From assembly GCA_963573385.1 (NCBI GenBank), contig CAUYLG010013703.1, forward strand, positions 1 through 64,000: 64,000 bases of DNA, given 5' to 3'. This DNA is from Cacajao melanocephalus. Its lineage: Eukaryota > Chordata > Mammalia > Primates > Pitheciidae. This document shows, in pieces, positions 41,479-55,737 of this stretch (the stretch's first letter is position 1; each line of letters begins with the position of its first letter). The translations under genes and the position numbers were made by a program. A model generated the notes under the pieces. That model worked only from the letters and a program-made list of their open reading frames with translations, did not search any database and was not told the origin of the DNA.

Positions 41479-44400
41479 TCCTCTGCCCTGCTGAAAACAT
41501 GTGTTGCAGATGGGCACGTAAAAATTAGGATACATCAGTAGTAAGTGCTACCATAGAGAAGGAAGCTGCAATTTTATCTGAGATGCAAAGACATATATGT
41601 TAATGCAGACGATGCTACAACGTAGATTATTTATGTGTAGCATAAGGGACAGTTAACTTTACCAAGGGCACCCTATAGTGGAAAAACAAATAATTTAAAT
41701 CTTAATTTCTCTAACCAGTACATGATAATGTGCTGATACTCAGTTTGACTTGTGATCCATTTCCCTTTGGACTATTGCCCAAGTTATTAGGAGGTAAAAG
41801 CTGTGATAAAGAGTAAATCAAATAAAAGTCAAATTACCAGTCTTTTTACTGGAAACTATGAGATGGAGTCAATGCTGCCACATGAACTGGTAGCAGGATA
41901 TAATGATGATGGGGAAAGAATATTTTACTCCACTAGAGTAATTAGCAAAGGTCATATCACATGGGCAAGAGAAAACTATTTCATAGAGATAATGAAGTTC
42001 TCCAGATAGTGGTGACAGCTGTGTGATGGGCATTCCAGAGTAGCATCAAGTTATCAGAAACATCAGAAGACGTCATGTAGGGATGGCTAACAAAGTGACT
42101 TCTAGAGAGGAAGCTGAGGAACATGGAAGAGGAAAATACTCAAGAATGCTTCCATAATCCTCTTGGATCAGACATTTGAGCAACCTAATTTGGTGACCAC
42201 AACACAATGTTAAATTACATGAAAAACACATCCAAATAATCAGTTTAGATTTCTGAAACCTCAGGACAAAGCAGGATTGAGCCCACCCAGGTATGTCCTT
42301 GTCTGTGTGTCCTCAAATTTTTACTCCAGAAGGTAGCATATTTTATTTTTGTATTGTAACATTCTAGAAGCTTCATATTTGGATTTTTGAAACTAATTTT
42401 GGCAATAGTCATTTTGCTCAGTGGAATATGGGAAAGATTGATTGATGATAAGAGGAAAAGAGAAAATGGGTTTTAGTTTTAAAAACCTACAGAATTAATT
42501 GTTTTTCTTTTCCTTGTACCTGCAAAATTATACTGTCAGATTTTTTTAAGGATGATGATTTTCAAACATAGTACCCTGAATTCAGAAAAAATTAAACATT
42601 AAGCATAATAGCTGTGAGTAAATAATAGCATTTCTGATGGAGACCCTTTAATTTTTTGTGTGGTGAAATTCCTGAAGAAACAGGTGCTTGAAGTTTTAAA
42701 ATGATAGGTAGATATTGTTTCTCCTTTCTTGAGCCAATCAATAATTTAACACAAATAAGAAATAGTAAAGGAAATGTCAACTTTAACAAAACAATGAAAC
42801 CATTTAGCCCTGAAATTTAGTATACACGCATGAAGAAAAACAGCTAGGGGTGGTGAGAGTTTGAACAGGGTAAAAGAAGACAGCAAGAAATAGATAATGG
42901 CTTATGAAATTATTAGTTTGTTTAAGTAATAAGAAAAGGGAACAACCACAATATCTGCTCTTTAAAAACTGAAAGTCTCTATTTGTTTTGAGGGGCTCCT
43001 CACCCTCCAAAAATTCAATGGTAACTATTGTTAATATTTGTATTCATTCCTATTATGTATAGCTGTTTTTATTTGGTTGCAGAGTCAGGTAAACATAGTT
43101 CTCCAAAATCAAAAGCCTGTTGCTCATAACAACTGATGTCTTACACACAGGCTGCTTACAAGTGTCTGTGAAGTTTGTTTGAAGAGATGTTATAATAGTT
43201 GGCAGCATCTTTGTGATTGCCTTGGTGTTTATAACATAAACCTTTAACATATTGGAGTCTAGCATAAAGTGGTATTATATCACTTCATGTGTAGCATGAC
43301 AACTTTATGTTAGTACATTTCTATTTTTCCTCTCCCAGCCTTTGCACTGCTGTTACCATAAGAATCATAGATAAGAAACAAAGGAGAAAGAGCAGAAATG
43401 GAATAGTAGAGTACGAATTTAATTTGTGACTATTACATTCGAAGACATAGCTTCAGAGATGAGAATTTGGAGTGTCAAAGAGAAAGGAATGGGTTGGAGA
43501 TAAGTATTTATAAAGCACTGTGTATGGACATTAACTGAAATGTGGCAGTGAAGAAGTTCATGTAGACTGTGTAGTAAGGAAAGAAGAGAGAAAAAGATGG
43601 AATTCTGTGAGTAAGAGGTGCTAGAAGAGAAAAATGAGAAGGAAATCAAATTCTATGAAGAATTAAGAGAGCCATTAACATAAAAGGAAATAAAGGGAAT
43701 GTGAAATAGTGTGAGAACTAAAAATAGAATGAAATCGAAGGGTTTTGAAACAGTAGGCAGTACATGGCACAGATTTCTGATTCTTATTTACTTTCTTCAG
43801 ATCCAGGGACCTTGCAACATGTTATATGTATGTGTATATGCATACATACACACATATATATCTGTATATATATGTATCTTTAAAGTTTATATAGATACAA
43901 ATTTTCTCTCCTAATTATACCTTTTCTCGCCTTCCCCTTAGAAAATAAGCAGATTTTAAGGCCAGGGGTATGGCCAAATGTGTAACTCAGCATGAATATA
44001 CTGACAACCACCAAAGAAGTAACAGGTTTTGAGGTCAGGCTCCACAACAGGAATAACACAAACCTTTTAAAGATACCCATACTTCTTATCTGGCTCAGCT
44101 AGAAAAGATGTGTCTGCCAGATTTGTCACAATCTGAGAACGCAACATGGTATCTTCAACTCAATTTCACCACTACCTCACCTCAAGATAAATAGATTTGG
44201 CCTGTGATGTAACTTTACTTTTTCAGGAAAAAGAAGAAGAAATGGAAGTAAACAAGAATTAGTTACTTTCAGAAATTGAGATCAGTCACTTTTCATTGGA
44301 GAACCTATGTCTGAATTATTTTCTACAGATCACTTAAATGATGGGTGGGAAGCCAAGAACCAGAGATATTTGGTTAGTGCTTGCAAATAATTTTGTTGCT

Positions 44401-47049
44401 TTCAAAATGAAAACTTAAAATTAAAATCTTTACAAAACACTGTTTAATTAACTAAGGCCAGAAAGTGTCTAAAATAAATGATTGTGCTGAGATTGTGTAT
44501 ATTCTACAGAGACTAATTTTGTCAAAAATAAGAAAGCTGCATAGCCTATTTTTAAGGAGCCAAATTGCATTTCTGTACTTTTAAGTGTAGTGTATCTTAG
44601 CAACCAACAGAGCAGAATATGCATGCCTGAGAACAAGAGAAGATTCACACTCCTTTGTGCTCTGTTTTATGGAAATGCTAAAACTCATGATTTTCTATTA
44701 TTTTTGGATGAGATAGTTCCTCTTCAAAATATAACAAAGCCGTTTAATCATATTATATTTCATGGCGGAAAGGTACTTGGAAGTTTTCTTTAGTTTACAG
44801 ATTTTACAAAGTATTTCAGAGGGATGAATTTCCAGTTTCCAGTTTTATTCAAAATTACAGATCCCAAGAAGGCATTTATAAGGATGAGAAAGTTTGTATT
44901 ACTTAACCTGCCTCATAGATAGAGCTAATAATTTTTAGGGAAATTAAATATCCTGAGCATGGCCATTATATATATGTAAAGCATTTAATTACACATTTAT
45001 TGAGCAGCTACCATGTACCATGCACTATGCAAAGAACTAAAGAGATCCTATAGAAGTTGTAGTTTCTGTCTTCAATGCACTAACATTCTAAGAGAGAAAA
45101 CAAGCAAACAAACAAAAAATTATACAATGTAATTAGAACAATAATAAAAAATGTGTATCCAGACATTGTACAAATTGCAATACAAACTAGAGATACACAG
45201 GCCTGTAAGAAATAACTTTTCATTAGGGAATGTATAATACATTTCAAGGTAATAAATCTTAAATACATACAACACATAAACATTTATGTATTGGAGGGAT
45301 TAAAACCCCACACTAATGTTGAATTCTACTTAACACATATTTGAGTAATGTTTTCCTCACGCAGTTTGTATTATCAATATTACAGTATTTTCCTGCATAT
45401 TTTACCTTGGCTGTAAAATGTGCCAAATTATGTTATAAAAATATGTTTATCTTGGGGAAAACGAAATATCTGAAATAAGCCTGAAATTGAGGTGCTTTTT
45501 TTTTTTATTATAAACTAGGAGTCATAAAACAAATTTACCTGGTTTCTTTCTTCTGTGGTTTAAATGCTGCCTCAATCTCCTTGATAAAAACTAAATGGTT
45601 AAACTATCTTTTATTTTATTGTCAGAATTCTTTTTTGTTGTTGTTTAAAAATTCTATCGTATGAGTTGTTGACTTAAGCAGGATACTTTCCTTTCTCCAG
45701 ATCATTTATCATCCTTTATATATTGTACTTAAAACATTTTTCTTAAAAGTTTTGTCATCCTTTCTTAGCCTTTAAACATCATTATATGAATTAATTGCTC
45801 AGTCAAAAAATATTATGATCCATATCCATATTTTCCAACATGTTATCTTTTTTTTTTTGCTATGGAACCAAAAGGATAAATGTGAATTGTTGAACATTTT
45901 CAAGAAGACAAATCCCATGTATCTATAATACTAAAAATTAGTCCAATCCATGTTTAATGCTAATAACTATAGCAAGTCATGAATATGATTAGTCATTGAT
46001 TTCTGAAGGTTTGTTAGGTTACGAGTAATCATGTTCTCTGTAGCTTCCTACAGGCAAAAGCAGAGCTTGGTGCTCAGTTAATAATTTTGCTTCAATAATC
46101 TGTAACTTTCATACATACTCAGTTTTCTTCTTGTCTCATTGTAGACAATAATTTTAAAGTTTTTAACCTGTCTACCCACGGTTGTTTTATGAAGATGATG
46201 GCTATTTTCCAGACAGTTTTTTGTCTAGTAATAAACAAGTTTCCAAGCAAATCTTTTTCAAATCTCTTCCCTCATTTCTGTTTCCACTTCTGTTATATCC
46301 ACTGCCTTGGTTCAGACTGCCTTCCTTCATCTGGACTAGTCCATCAGTCGCCCTACTTTTATACTTGCTCAAAATGTTTCCTTTGGCATACAAAGTAAAG
46401 AAGACATTCTCCAATCGAATACAGAATCCATAATTTTAAAAAGAGGTCTATATTTCTCTCAGGCCACTTTTTTAGCCCGACAACTGCCTTGAACCAGAAA
46501 AGAGAGAAGATGTGTTTTTGGCAACAATCAGTCAGATCTGCATTTGAAATTCTTCCATTACAACTGCATTAATTCATGGTTTTGGACAAAGTGAGGAGGA
46601 AGGAAGTCCTAGGGAAGGAGAAAAAGACAGCCTAGGATCTGGGGAAGAATTCTTAGGAAGGACAGCTTATTACAGCATTTAAGGGTCAGGTATGTAGATG
46701 GAGACATTTAGAATCTCTGTTGTGACATGAGAGAAGGAGAAAGAGGGGACCATGGCTCTGAGAAAACAGGCATGGGGCACTGTGTGTCACAAGTGATTGA
46801 ACTAGAGGGTGGAGATAATGGTGTTTTTACTCAGATAACTTAAATGAAGCTTTGTGATGTGATAAGAATTAAATGAGACAGTGAAATCTACCAAACTAGT
46901 AAACTTAGCTCTACACCTGGAAATCCTTTTTCACATTGGGGTCCCCATAATGTATGGCTATCACTGCTAGTGAAAGTGATAACCCATACTCCTTCTCTGT
47001 CTCTGTCTCTGACCTTTGTCTTTCTTTCTTCCTCTCTTTCTTTACTTTC
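41479..47049. other. Long AT-rich stretch with no recognised gene
   Basis: About 5.5 kb without a confident element. Minor features: a TA/TG-rich microsatellite at about 43830-43880, and an L2-like antisense trace at about 44995-45075 ('tattgagcagctaccatgta'). Only short open frames with no domains. This is the least repeat-marked part of the window, which could mean old, decayed repeats or genuinely unique DNA. Confidence 0.4.
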
Positions 47050-47261
47050 ACTTATTTTTATTAAGTATTAAGTAGATATAAAATAGTTTTTATACCATAT
47101 TTAGTATATATACAAACATGAACCCACCATCCAGTTAAAAATGGAGAATATTATTTTATTTTTGAAGTTCCCTAAGTACTATTCCTCTAAGCCCTCCATA
47201 GAGGTAGTAGTTGTAAGAATTATCTTTACCATTCCTTTGCTTTTCTTTGTAGGTTTCTATT

Positions 47262-47595
47262 TTAGTCTGTTCAAGCTGCTATAACAAAATATGCTTAACT
47301 GGGTAATTTATAAACAACAGAAATTTATTGCTCAGAGTTCTGGGGCCTGGGAAGTCCAAGATCAAGGTGACAATAGCTTCCAGGCCTGGTGAGGGATTAC
47401 TTTCTTCTTTAAAGATGATGTCTTTATGCTATATCCTCACATGGCAGAAGGGCAAAAGGGGGCCAATGAGCTCTGGCAGGCCTCTTTTATAAGGATATCA
47501 ATTGCATTCTTGAAGGCTTCATCCTCATGACCTAATCACCTCCCAAAGGTGCCACCTCTTTATAATTTGGAGAAATGCAAACATTATAGGACCAT
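47262..47595 (-). mobile_element. MLT1/MST-type LTR inside L1M
   Basis: 'tctattttagtctgttcaag', 'ctgctataacaaaatatgct', 'ggcctgggaagtccaagatc', 'atatcctcacatggcagaag', 'ctcatgacctaatcacctcc'. Flanking L1 sequence is continuous across it. Confidence 0.85.
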
Positions 47596-48480
47596 TGCAC
47601 TTTCCCACATGATTGCAATCCTAAACTCTAAATTGTTTAGTTCCACATTTTAAAATTTTATGTAAAGAAATGCTGTATGCATTCTGCAGCTTCCTCTTTC
47701 CCTCCAAATTATATTCTTGCAATTCATCTTTGTTTTGCTCATTACTGTTGTTTCATTTTCATTGCTGGATGGTATTATGTTATGATAGATATTTGGGTTG
47801 CATCTGTTTTGTTTTTCTTTTTGTTGTTGTTATTATAAACAGATCTTCTGAGGGTATTTTGGTACATGCTTCCTAGTTCGTATATACAAGAGTTTCTTTG
47901 GGCTGTATACCTAGGAGTGCAGTTGCTTTGTCATATGTAGAATAGACATCGTTAACTCTAGATACTGCCAGATTGTTTCCAAAGTGGCAATAAAGTCTTA
48001 CACTTCCACCTGCAGTGTATAAATGTTTTGGCTTTCCACACTCTTGATAACACTTGATATTCTCAGTCTTTAAAATTTCCAAGTGAGCAAACAGGAAGCG
48101 ATATCCCACTGTGGTTTCTTTCCTCAATAGTAATATGGATGAACATCCTCTAATATACTTATTGATCTATGAGACTGCCTTTTTTAAATGAAATTCTATT
48201 TAAGTATTTTCCTCACTTTTCAATAGAGCTGCTTATCTTTTTTCAGTTTGCATTGCAAGAGATCTCTGTCATTTTAATGTATTTATTGTAAATACCTTCT
48301 GATTTATATTTTTACTTTATTTGCAGCTTGGTTTGATGAACATTCTGGAATGTAATGTAGTCAAAATTATCAATATTTTCTTTTCATCAATATTTTTTAC
48401 ACTTTTTTCTTGGTTAAGACATCTTTATCTAAAGAATATAGAGAAATGTTGATATGTTTATTTTAAATCTTATAGTCTTT

Positions 48481-49247
48481 TTAAATACATTTTTTTACTT
48501 TGGAATAATTTTAGATTCAGAGAAAGGTTGTAGCAACAGTACAGAGAGTCCCTGTGTATCTCTTTCTCAGTTTCACCCTTTGTTAACATCTTACGTTACC
48601 ATAGTACATTTGTCCAAGATAAGAAACCAACATCAATACATTACTGCTAACTGAACTCAAGATTTTATTTGGATATCACTAGGTTTCTTTTCTTTGTTTT
48701 CAGAATTCAATCTTAAGTCCAGATTGTATTTCTTTGTCATTTCTCCCAGATCTCCTCTGGTCTATGACAGCTTTTCATTCTTTTCCTTGTTTATCATCAT
48801 CTTGGCAGTCTTGAGGAGTACTGGCCAAGTAAGCTGTAGAATTTCCTTGGATCTAAATTTATCCGGTGTTTTTCTTATGATTACAGTGAGCTTATGGGTT
48901 TTTGGAAAGAATATGACATGGATAAAGTGCCTTTCTCACCCCAGAATATCAAGCGGGATATCATATCTACATGACATCACTGAAGATGTTAACCTTAATT
49001 ACTTAGTTAAGTACACCTGATAGATTTCTTCACTGTAGAGTTACTCATTTTCTCTCTTCTTACTCTTGTCATTGTAAGCAAGTTACTATGTCTAGCCTAC
49101 CAACAAAGAGAAATGTGGTAGTGATTAAGCACCACACCTTCGAGGGAGGAGTATCTGTATATATTAAATGAAATTCCTCTGTGAGGAATATTGGTTTTTC
49201 CTTTCCAATATATTTATTTAACTAGTTATCTTTTGCAGTACATATTC

Positions 49248-49284
<37 letters not shown>

Positions 49285-49290
49285 TTTAAG
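48481..49290. mobile_element. Second L1-like (L1ME-type 3' UTR) segment
   Basis: 'gattcagagaaaggttgtag', 'cagtacagagagtccctgtg', 'ttgttaacatcttacgttac', 'agatctcctctggtctatga' and 'gattacagtgagcttatggg' follow a recalled L1ME 3' UTR. It sits between two parts of another L1 antisense copy. Ends in a (GT)n(TA)n tract. Orientation is not resolved. Confidence 0.55.
49249..49281. repeat. (GT)n(TA)n microsatellite
   Basis: About nine GT units followed by about six TA units. Confidence 0.95.
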
Positions 49291-49639
49291 TTAGTCTCAT
49301 TGCTTTTCACTTCACATTTAAGCATTTTGTGTGTCTGTAATTGATTTTTGAAAATGGTGTGACATAGGGGGCCAGTTTTATTCTTTTAGATACAGATGGC
49401 TAATTGTCCTAATGTCTTTAATCTGGCCCCTTGCCCCCACTGTAATGACAGTCTGCTGATAAAAATATTCTGTTAAAAATTATCACTAACCTAACAATTA
49501 AAAATGTTTATTGATTTAATTTTCATATCAAGAATTTTTAAAGTTTAACATTTTTTGTAGTCTTGATTTATTGGATGTTTTGTATATTTCCTGTGGGTGT
49601 TAAGAACTGTTTATAGCACGTATCAATTAATCTGTTATG

Positions 49640-50469
<830 letters not shown>

Positions 50470-50485
50470 ATCTGTTAAGATACAC

Positions 50486-50842
<357 letters not shown>

Positions 50843-50849
50843 TAGGTAA

Positions 50850-51045
50850 GAAGAGATATTATTTATTAGATGCTTATTGTGAAGCCTATGCTAGACATTT
50901 AGTTACATTCTCTCATACAGTTTTCACATCATTCTCATAACGTCTGTATTTTCCAGTTGTACACATGAGAAAACTGAGGTGCATGTTTCAAATCTTAGCT
51001 GATGAGTAAGAGCCAAATTTAACCCTAGGTTTGCCTTCAAAGTCC
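50850..51045 (-). mobile_element. MIR SINE, antisense
   Basis: 'attagatgcttattgtgaag', 'ttacattctctcatacagtt', 'cacatgagaaaactgaggtg' and 'gagccaaatttaaccctagg' follow the antisense MIR order. Confidence 0.75.
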
Positions 51046-52260
51046 ACAGAAGCCATGGGCTCCAATTGCTTTACAATCTAATTCTTTTGACTCACACATA
51101 CGTTCAATGAACCACTAATGTTAACAGTCCAAGGAACATTTATTGGTAAGGGTGGATTCTGCTACACCTTGCCTCAGCCAATATTGATTACTAAAAATAG
51201 TAGTTTCAAATTGAAATAAATGCACAGTTTAAAAACCAGACCTAGCCCAACTGGCAATATAAATATTAAATTATGCTTCAGAGAGAAAATGTGACTGCTT
51301 ATGAATGACACTATTAGAAAGAATCAAATTTACAAGCTTATTTAAGGGATGAAAACTACTTTTAGACAAAGCAATAAACCAAATGAAACCAGCAAGAGCA
51401 CCTGGTATTAAAACCATGGAGAATGAAGATGAGACTAGAAAAGAGAATGAGAAAGCAATCTGCAAAAGCAATTTAACATCTTTGAGGTAATAAAGCACAC
51501 TCATCTCTTTGATAGATATTTGAATTTTACTATGCAGAAGACATTTTATTTCAAAAGAAACAATACAAATTTTAAGTAAATGATCGTAATACTTTTTCAA
51601 GAATCTATGTTGTTGATAAATTCCGTAATTGGAGAAAATCTTATTGCCAAGACCAAATTCTCATAGAAGATAGGGAACTGGAGAAAAAATTAAAATGACA
51701 GTCACTGAAAATAAGAGTGTTAGAAGGCATTGACTTCTAAAACAAACCAAAGTAGATAGTGTTCAAAATTTTCCCAACACGTTAGCAGTTTTTACGAATC
51801 ACATTTCTTAATTACTCAGGAGACGCTGTAGTGACTTCGCTCTGGACAGCCATATTCTTTCCCAAATGTTTCACGTTCTGCAAGTTATGCACTTTTATAC
51901 ACTATCAAACTGTCCCTCATTGGTTTAGAATTCTGTACCTTCTATTTCTCTAATTCATTCCTCTTAAGGTTTATTAACTAAGCAATGTTAAAAGTTAGAA
52001 CAATTTTAAATTTCAATATGAAAATATGGGTTGTCACCTAAATTTCAACAAATTCTCAAAAGCAAGGATGTTAAAATCACTAATGGTTAGGTGTTACTTT
52101 GTTGGCCTAAGCTCCCAAAAGCATATGAAATCAGAAAACAGGTTCATAGGCAATTACCTGCCTAGCCACATCTTTAAGTCAAGTAGCATGGACATTATCC
52201 AAAATGCTTTGCAAATGTTCTCTTCTTGGGTCAGTTCTCGTACAATACAATTGATGGGCA
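51046..52260. other. No gene recognised
   Basis: AT-rich sequence. The 109- and 106-codon frames have no recognisable domain. Confidence 0.4.
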
Positions 52261-53189
52261 TGGTAGGCAGAATAATGGCCCCCAAAGAGGTCCAAGTTTT
52301 ATCCTTGGAACCTGTGAATATTACATGGCAAGAGGAAATTTGCTGATATGACTAAATAAGAACTTTCAAATAGGGGGGTTATCTGGGATTATCTTCGTGA
52401 GACCAATGTAATAATGAGGGTCCCTATATATCAAAGAGGAAGACAGGAGAGTCAGAGCCAGAAGAGGAGATGTGACCATGGAAGTGGAGGTCAGAGGGCT
52501 CCACTGCTGGCTTTGAAGATGGATAACAGAGTCATGAGCCAAGGAATTCCAGAGGCATCCAGAAGCTGGAAAAGCTCTAGAACCTTAGAAGAAGGCAGGC
52601 TTGTGGGTATCTCAACTTTAGCCTGTAGGAGACCTGTCAGAGTGGTGGAAGAAGCTATCAGGAAAGTAGCAGGCCTTTTGAAAGGTCAGAAGTTTCTGTA
52701 AAGCTTCAAAGGAGACTAAGCTGAAGGCAGCTGTTCTCTTACCCTGAGGCAAAGGGCAAGGAGTAGGTACAAGGGAATGTAGGGGAATTTTTCTAAATAG
52801 GCTGTTTACTTACATTGTCTGGAGACCAACCTTTGATCATCCGCATGTTAGACTGCTCCCTGCAAGGGGGAACAACAATGTTAACTACCAACTGATTGTG
52901 TTGGCTCCAGGCTTTTGGCATTATGTCTGTACTATATAAAAGCTAGCAGCTCCAGCTTATCGGGACTGCTTAATCTGCCAGCAGTCTCCTAGTGGCTCTT
53001 GCACTGCATACCTGTGTCTGAGTACTCCTTTCATCCGTCGCTCGGCCAGGGTCTGCAGGACAGACCCAGAATTATCCCAGTGAGACTCATGTCAGATGTC
53101 TAGTTCATAAAACTCTAAGATAGAAAATGTCTTGTTTTAAGCAACTACACGTGGCAATTTGCACAGGAACAATAGGCAACTAATACAAA
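52261..53189 (+). mobile_element. MLT1-family LTR split by an ERVK-like LTR
   Basis: Left part 52261-52623: 'tggtaggcagaataatggcc', 'cctgtgaatattacatggca', 'gctggctttgaagatggata', 'agaagctggaaaagctctag'. Right part 53072-53189: 'cccagtgagactcatgtcag', 'gtcttgttttaagcaactac', 'caataggcaactaatacaa'. Five-base flanks gggca occur at 52256-52260 and 53190-53194. Confidence 0.9.
52624..53071 (+). mobile_element. Solo LTR, ERVK/MER9-like, nested in MLT1
   Basis: Begins tgtaggagacc and has a TATA box (ctatataaaag at about 52931-52941) followed by a U5-like segment ending cagacccagaa. About 448 bp. Six-base flanks ttagcc (52618-52623) and ttatcc (53072-53077) match 5 of 6; six bases is the usual ERVK duplication size. 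The MER9-like assignment is from memory and could be wrong, but the insertion itself is clear. Confidence 0.65.
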
Positions 53190-53814
53190 GGGCACTGGAA
53201 TACATTTCACAAGAATAACTAATTTCTGGTTTTTAAAATGCAGAACATTGAGACACAGAACTATAAAGGTTTCCAGGAGAGATTGTCTATAATTGCCATT
53301 TTCTTCAAAACAGAGCAGCAGAGAACATGTCTATGCATTGGTTCTACAAATATCAATCACAAATGTTCCATTCCAGATTCTGCAAAAGGTTTAAACACCA
53401 GTTTCATCTTACAGTGAAATTTGTCTTACCAGAAAAAAAAACAAGTTATACATATTAAAACATTTACTGACCATCTAAACATATACTAAACACTGGGGTT
53501 AGCAACATAAATAAGACAAGGACTATTTGAGGTATGTAACCTAGTAGAGAATTTTTCTTTTTGTTCTTTTTGACCATGAACCACAGTAAGAAGTATATTT
53601 TTGCTTTGCAACTCAGTGTATATACCTTTATAAGCCTGAACCAAAAACTTGATACACTCTAATGTTTTCTATCCTTTTTCTGGCCTATTTCATTTAAAAA
53701 TGCTACGTAGAAACTGTTGAATTGATTTTATAACCCACTAATGGGCTTGAAAAACACTAGCTTAGTGAGTAAGTTAGACATGTAGAGAAATAGCAGAGCA
53801 TGTCATATGCTAAT

Positions 53815-53970
53815 GAAGATGATAACAATGCTAATACAAGAAAAGTAATAATAGCTAACATCTGAATGCTTACCATACTTGCTGTTCTAAGGGAGCATGG
53901 AACATTTTAAGTACCCTAATCAGGTATTCACACTTCAGAGGTAGCTACATAAAATCTTTAAATATTATTA
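53815..53970 (-). mobile_element. MIR SINE fragment, antisense
   Basis: 'gtaataatagctaacatctg', 'cttgctgttctaagggagca' and 'cacttcagaggtagctaca' follow the antisense MIR order (aataatagctaacattt ... tgttctaag ... gaggtag). Confidence 0.65.
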
Positions 53971-54311
53971 TAGGAATCTATACCTAAGAGTTTTCAATTA
54001 CTATACAAGCATTAGAAATAATTTTTTTTAAACAGTACAATGAGCTGTGCTTGCATTACATGACTGGATAGAATGATTGTACAGGCACCAACACCCATGC
54101 ATGAACTTGATGTAAAGATATGCAAGTCCAGCAGCTACTAGTATCTTTGGAGCAGCCTGATAGGTTCACATCTCACTTGGCCACACACTTTCATTTCAGA
54201 GATAACAATGTTGCTTGACCCAAAGTAGAAGGTGGGCTTATCCTGCTTTCAGAATGTCCTAACAGCCTTAGTACTATAAGCTTACAAGAGCAGTTGATGT
54301 GACTATATGTG

Positions 54312-54375
54312 CTTCTTGTTAATACAAGTTAGACAAGTTAATACTTCTTGTTAATACTTGTTAGACAAGTCTTTA
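54312..54375. repeat. 32-bp tandem duplication
   Basis: Units 54312-54343 and 54344-54375 both begin cttcttgttaatac and share 'gttagacaagt'. They differ at a few bases (caa/ctt and the last five). Confidence 0.9.
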
Positions 54376-55434
54376 TTATAGAACGTGTTTTCATTATCGA
54401 CATACCAGGGGGTAGCACGGTTACATGGGAGAGGATTGTCATCCAACGGCTACATGCCTACCTCTAATTGCTGGGAGCTCTCAATATTTGCCAAAAGAAC
54501 CTGATGATTATTAAGTGGTCAACTTGGCTTCCTTCAGTTCCCCATGATTTGCATTCTGTTCCAAGAAACTTGTATTTCATCTTGTAACTGTGTTTGTCAA
54601 AAAGCGGCATGCTGTCAGAAACACTTAAATGGAGTTCAATATTCTGCGTATTGTACTTAAGCAGTAGCTCCTCCCACTTTCAATCAGTGTTCTTAATATG
54701 TGTATTTCATGAAAGAGAAGGGTGCTTGTTGAATCTGCAGAGTATTGAGCTCTGTTTAAGCAGTTCTGTTTAACAGTCTTACTCCTTTTTCTCTTCCCAC
54801 CCCCACACTGGGAAGACAATGTGTCCTGACCATTGTTTTGAAGACCAGGCATGTTCCCTTCTCACCACACCTGGAATTCTTCTTGATTATTTTTTCCTCT
54901 CAGTCTGTGGCCTAAAATTTGTCCTCACTCTGACAGTCTCATAAGGACAGAATGATAGAGAATGGGAATAAAAGAGTCATAGGTAGTACTAATAGTCATT
55001 TGTTAGTTATTATCTGCAGCCTTCCTATAAGAAAGGATACAAGGCAGAATAAAAATGCTGAAAACATAACCTATCTCCTTCCCACTCTGAGCTCTCATTC
55101 CTCAGGTTCCTTCCAGTGCTATCTATAGATAACTTCCTGCGTATTAGCTCATAGTCTTCAAACCTGCTCAATCGCTATGGAAATGCCTAAGTGACTGTGC
55201 TTCCTCTGAAATGTCATGAAACTTATAAGTCACCATAAAAGAGTGACTCCTAATACTTGTGTCAAGTTTGTTTTTCTTGGAGGTCTGAGATTGGAAAGTA
55301 GAGTGAAAGAGAGGGAAGGAAGGAAGGAAAGGCAGGGAGAGACGGGTGGGGGAGGAAAACAAAAGGGTTCTAGAGTCCTTAGAGAAAAAAGCAAATTCTT
55401 ATTCCTATGATTTTGATGATTAAAATTAAAAACA

Positions 55435-55737
55435 GGCCAGGCGCCGTGACTCATGCCTGTAATCCCAGTAATTTGGGAGGCCAAGATGGGCTCTTCACTT
55501 AAGCCCAGAAGGTTGAGACCAGCCTAAGCAACATGGCGAAACCCAGTCTCCACAAAAAATATAAAAATTAACTGGGCATGGCGGTATGTGCCTGTAGTCC
55601 CAGCTCCTTGGGGTGTTGAGGTGGGAGGATTGCTTGAGCCTGGAAAGTCGAGGGTGCAGTGAGCCATATTCACACCACTGCACTCCAGCCCAGGTGACAA
55701 GGTGAGACCCTGTCTCAAAATAAATAAATAAATACAA
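55435..55737 (+). mobile_element. Alu SINE, J-like
   Basis: Sense Alu from 'ggccaggcgccgtgactcat' to 'gtgagaccctgtctc' with an (AAAT)n tail. The 'gggaggattgcttgagcctg' form marks an old AluJ-type element. Confidence 0.97.

Larger units (their letters stand above)
53190..55434. other. No gene; MIR remnant, tandem duplication, purine tract
   Basis: Contains an antisense MIR at 53815-53970 and a 32-bp tandem duplication at 54312-54375, both listed separately, and a GGAA-rich purine tract at about 55303-55360. The rest is unrecognised. Confidence 0.45.
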
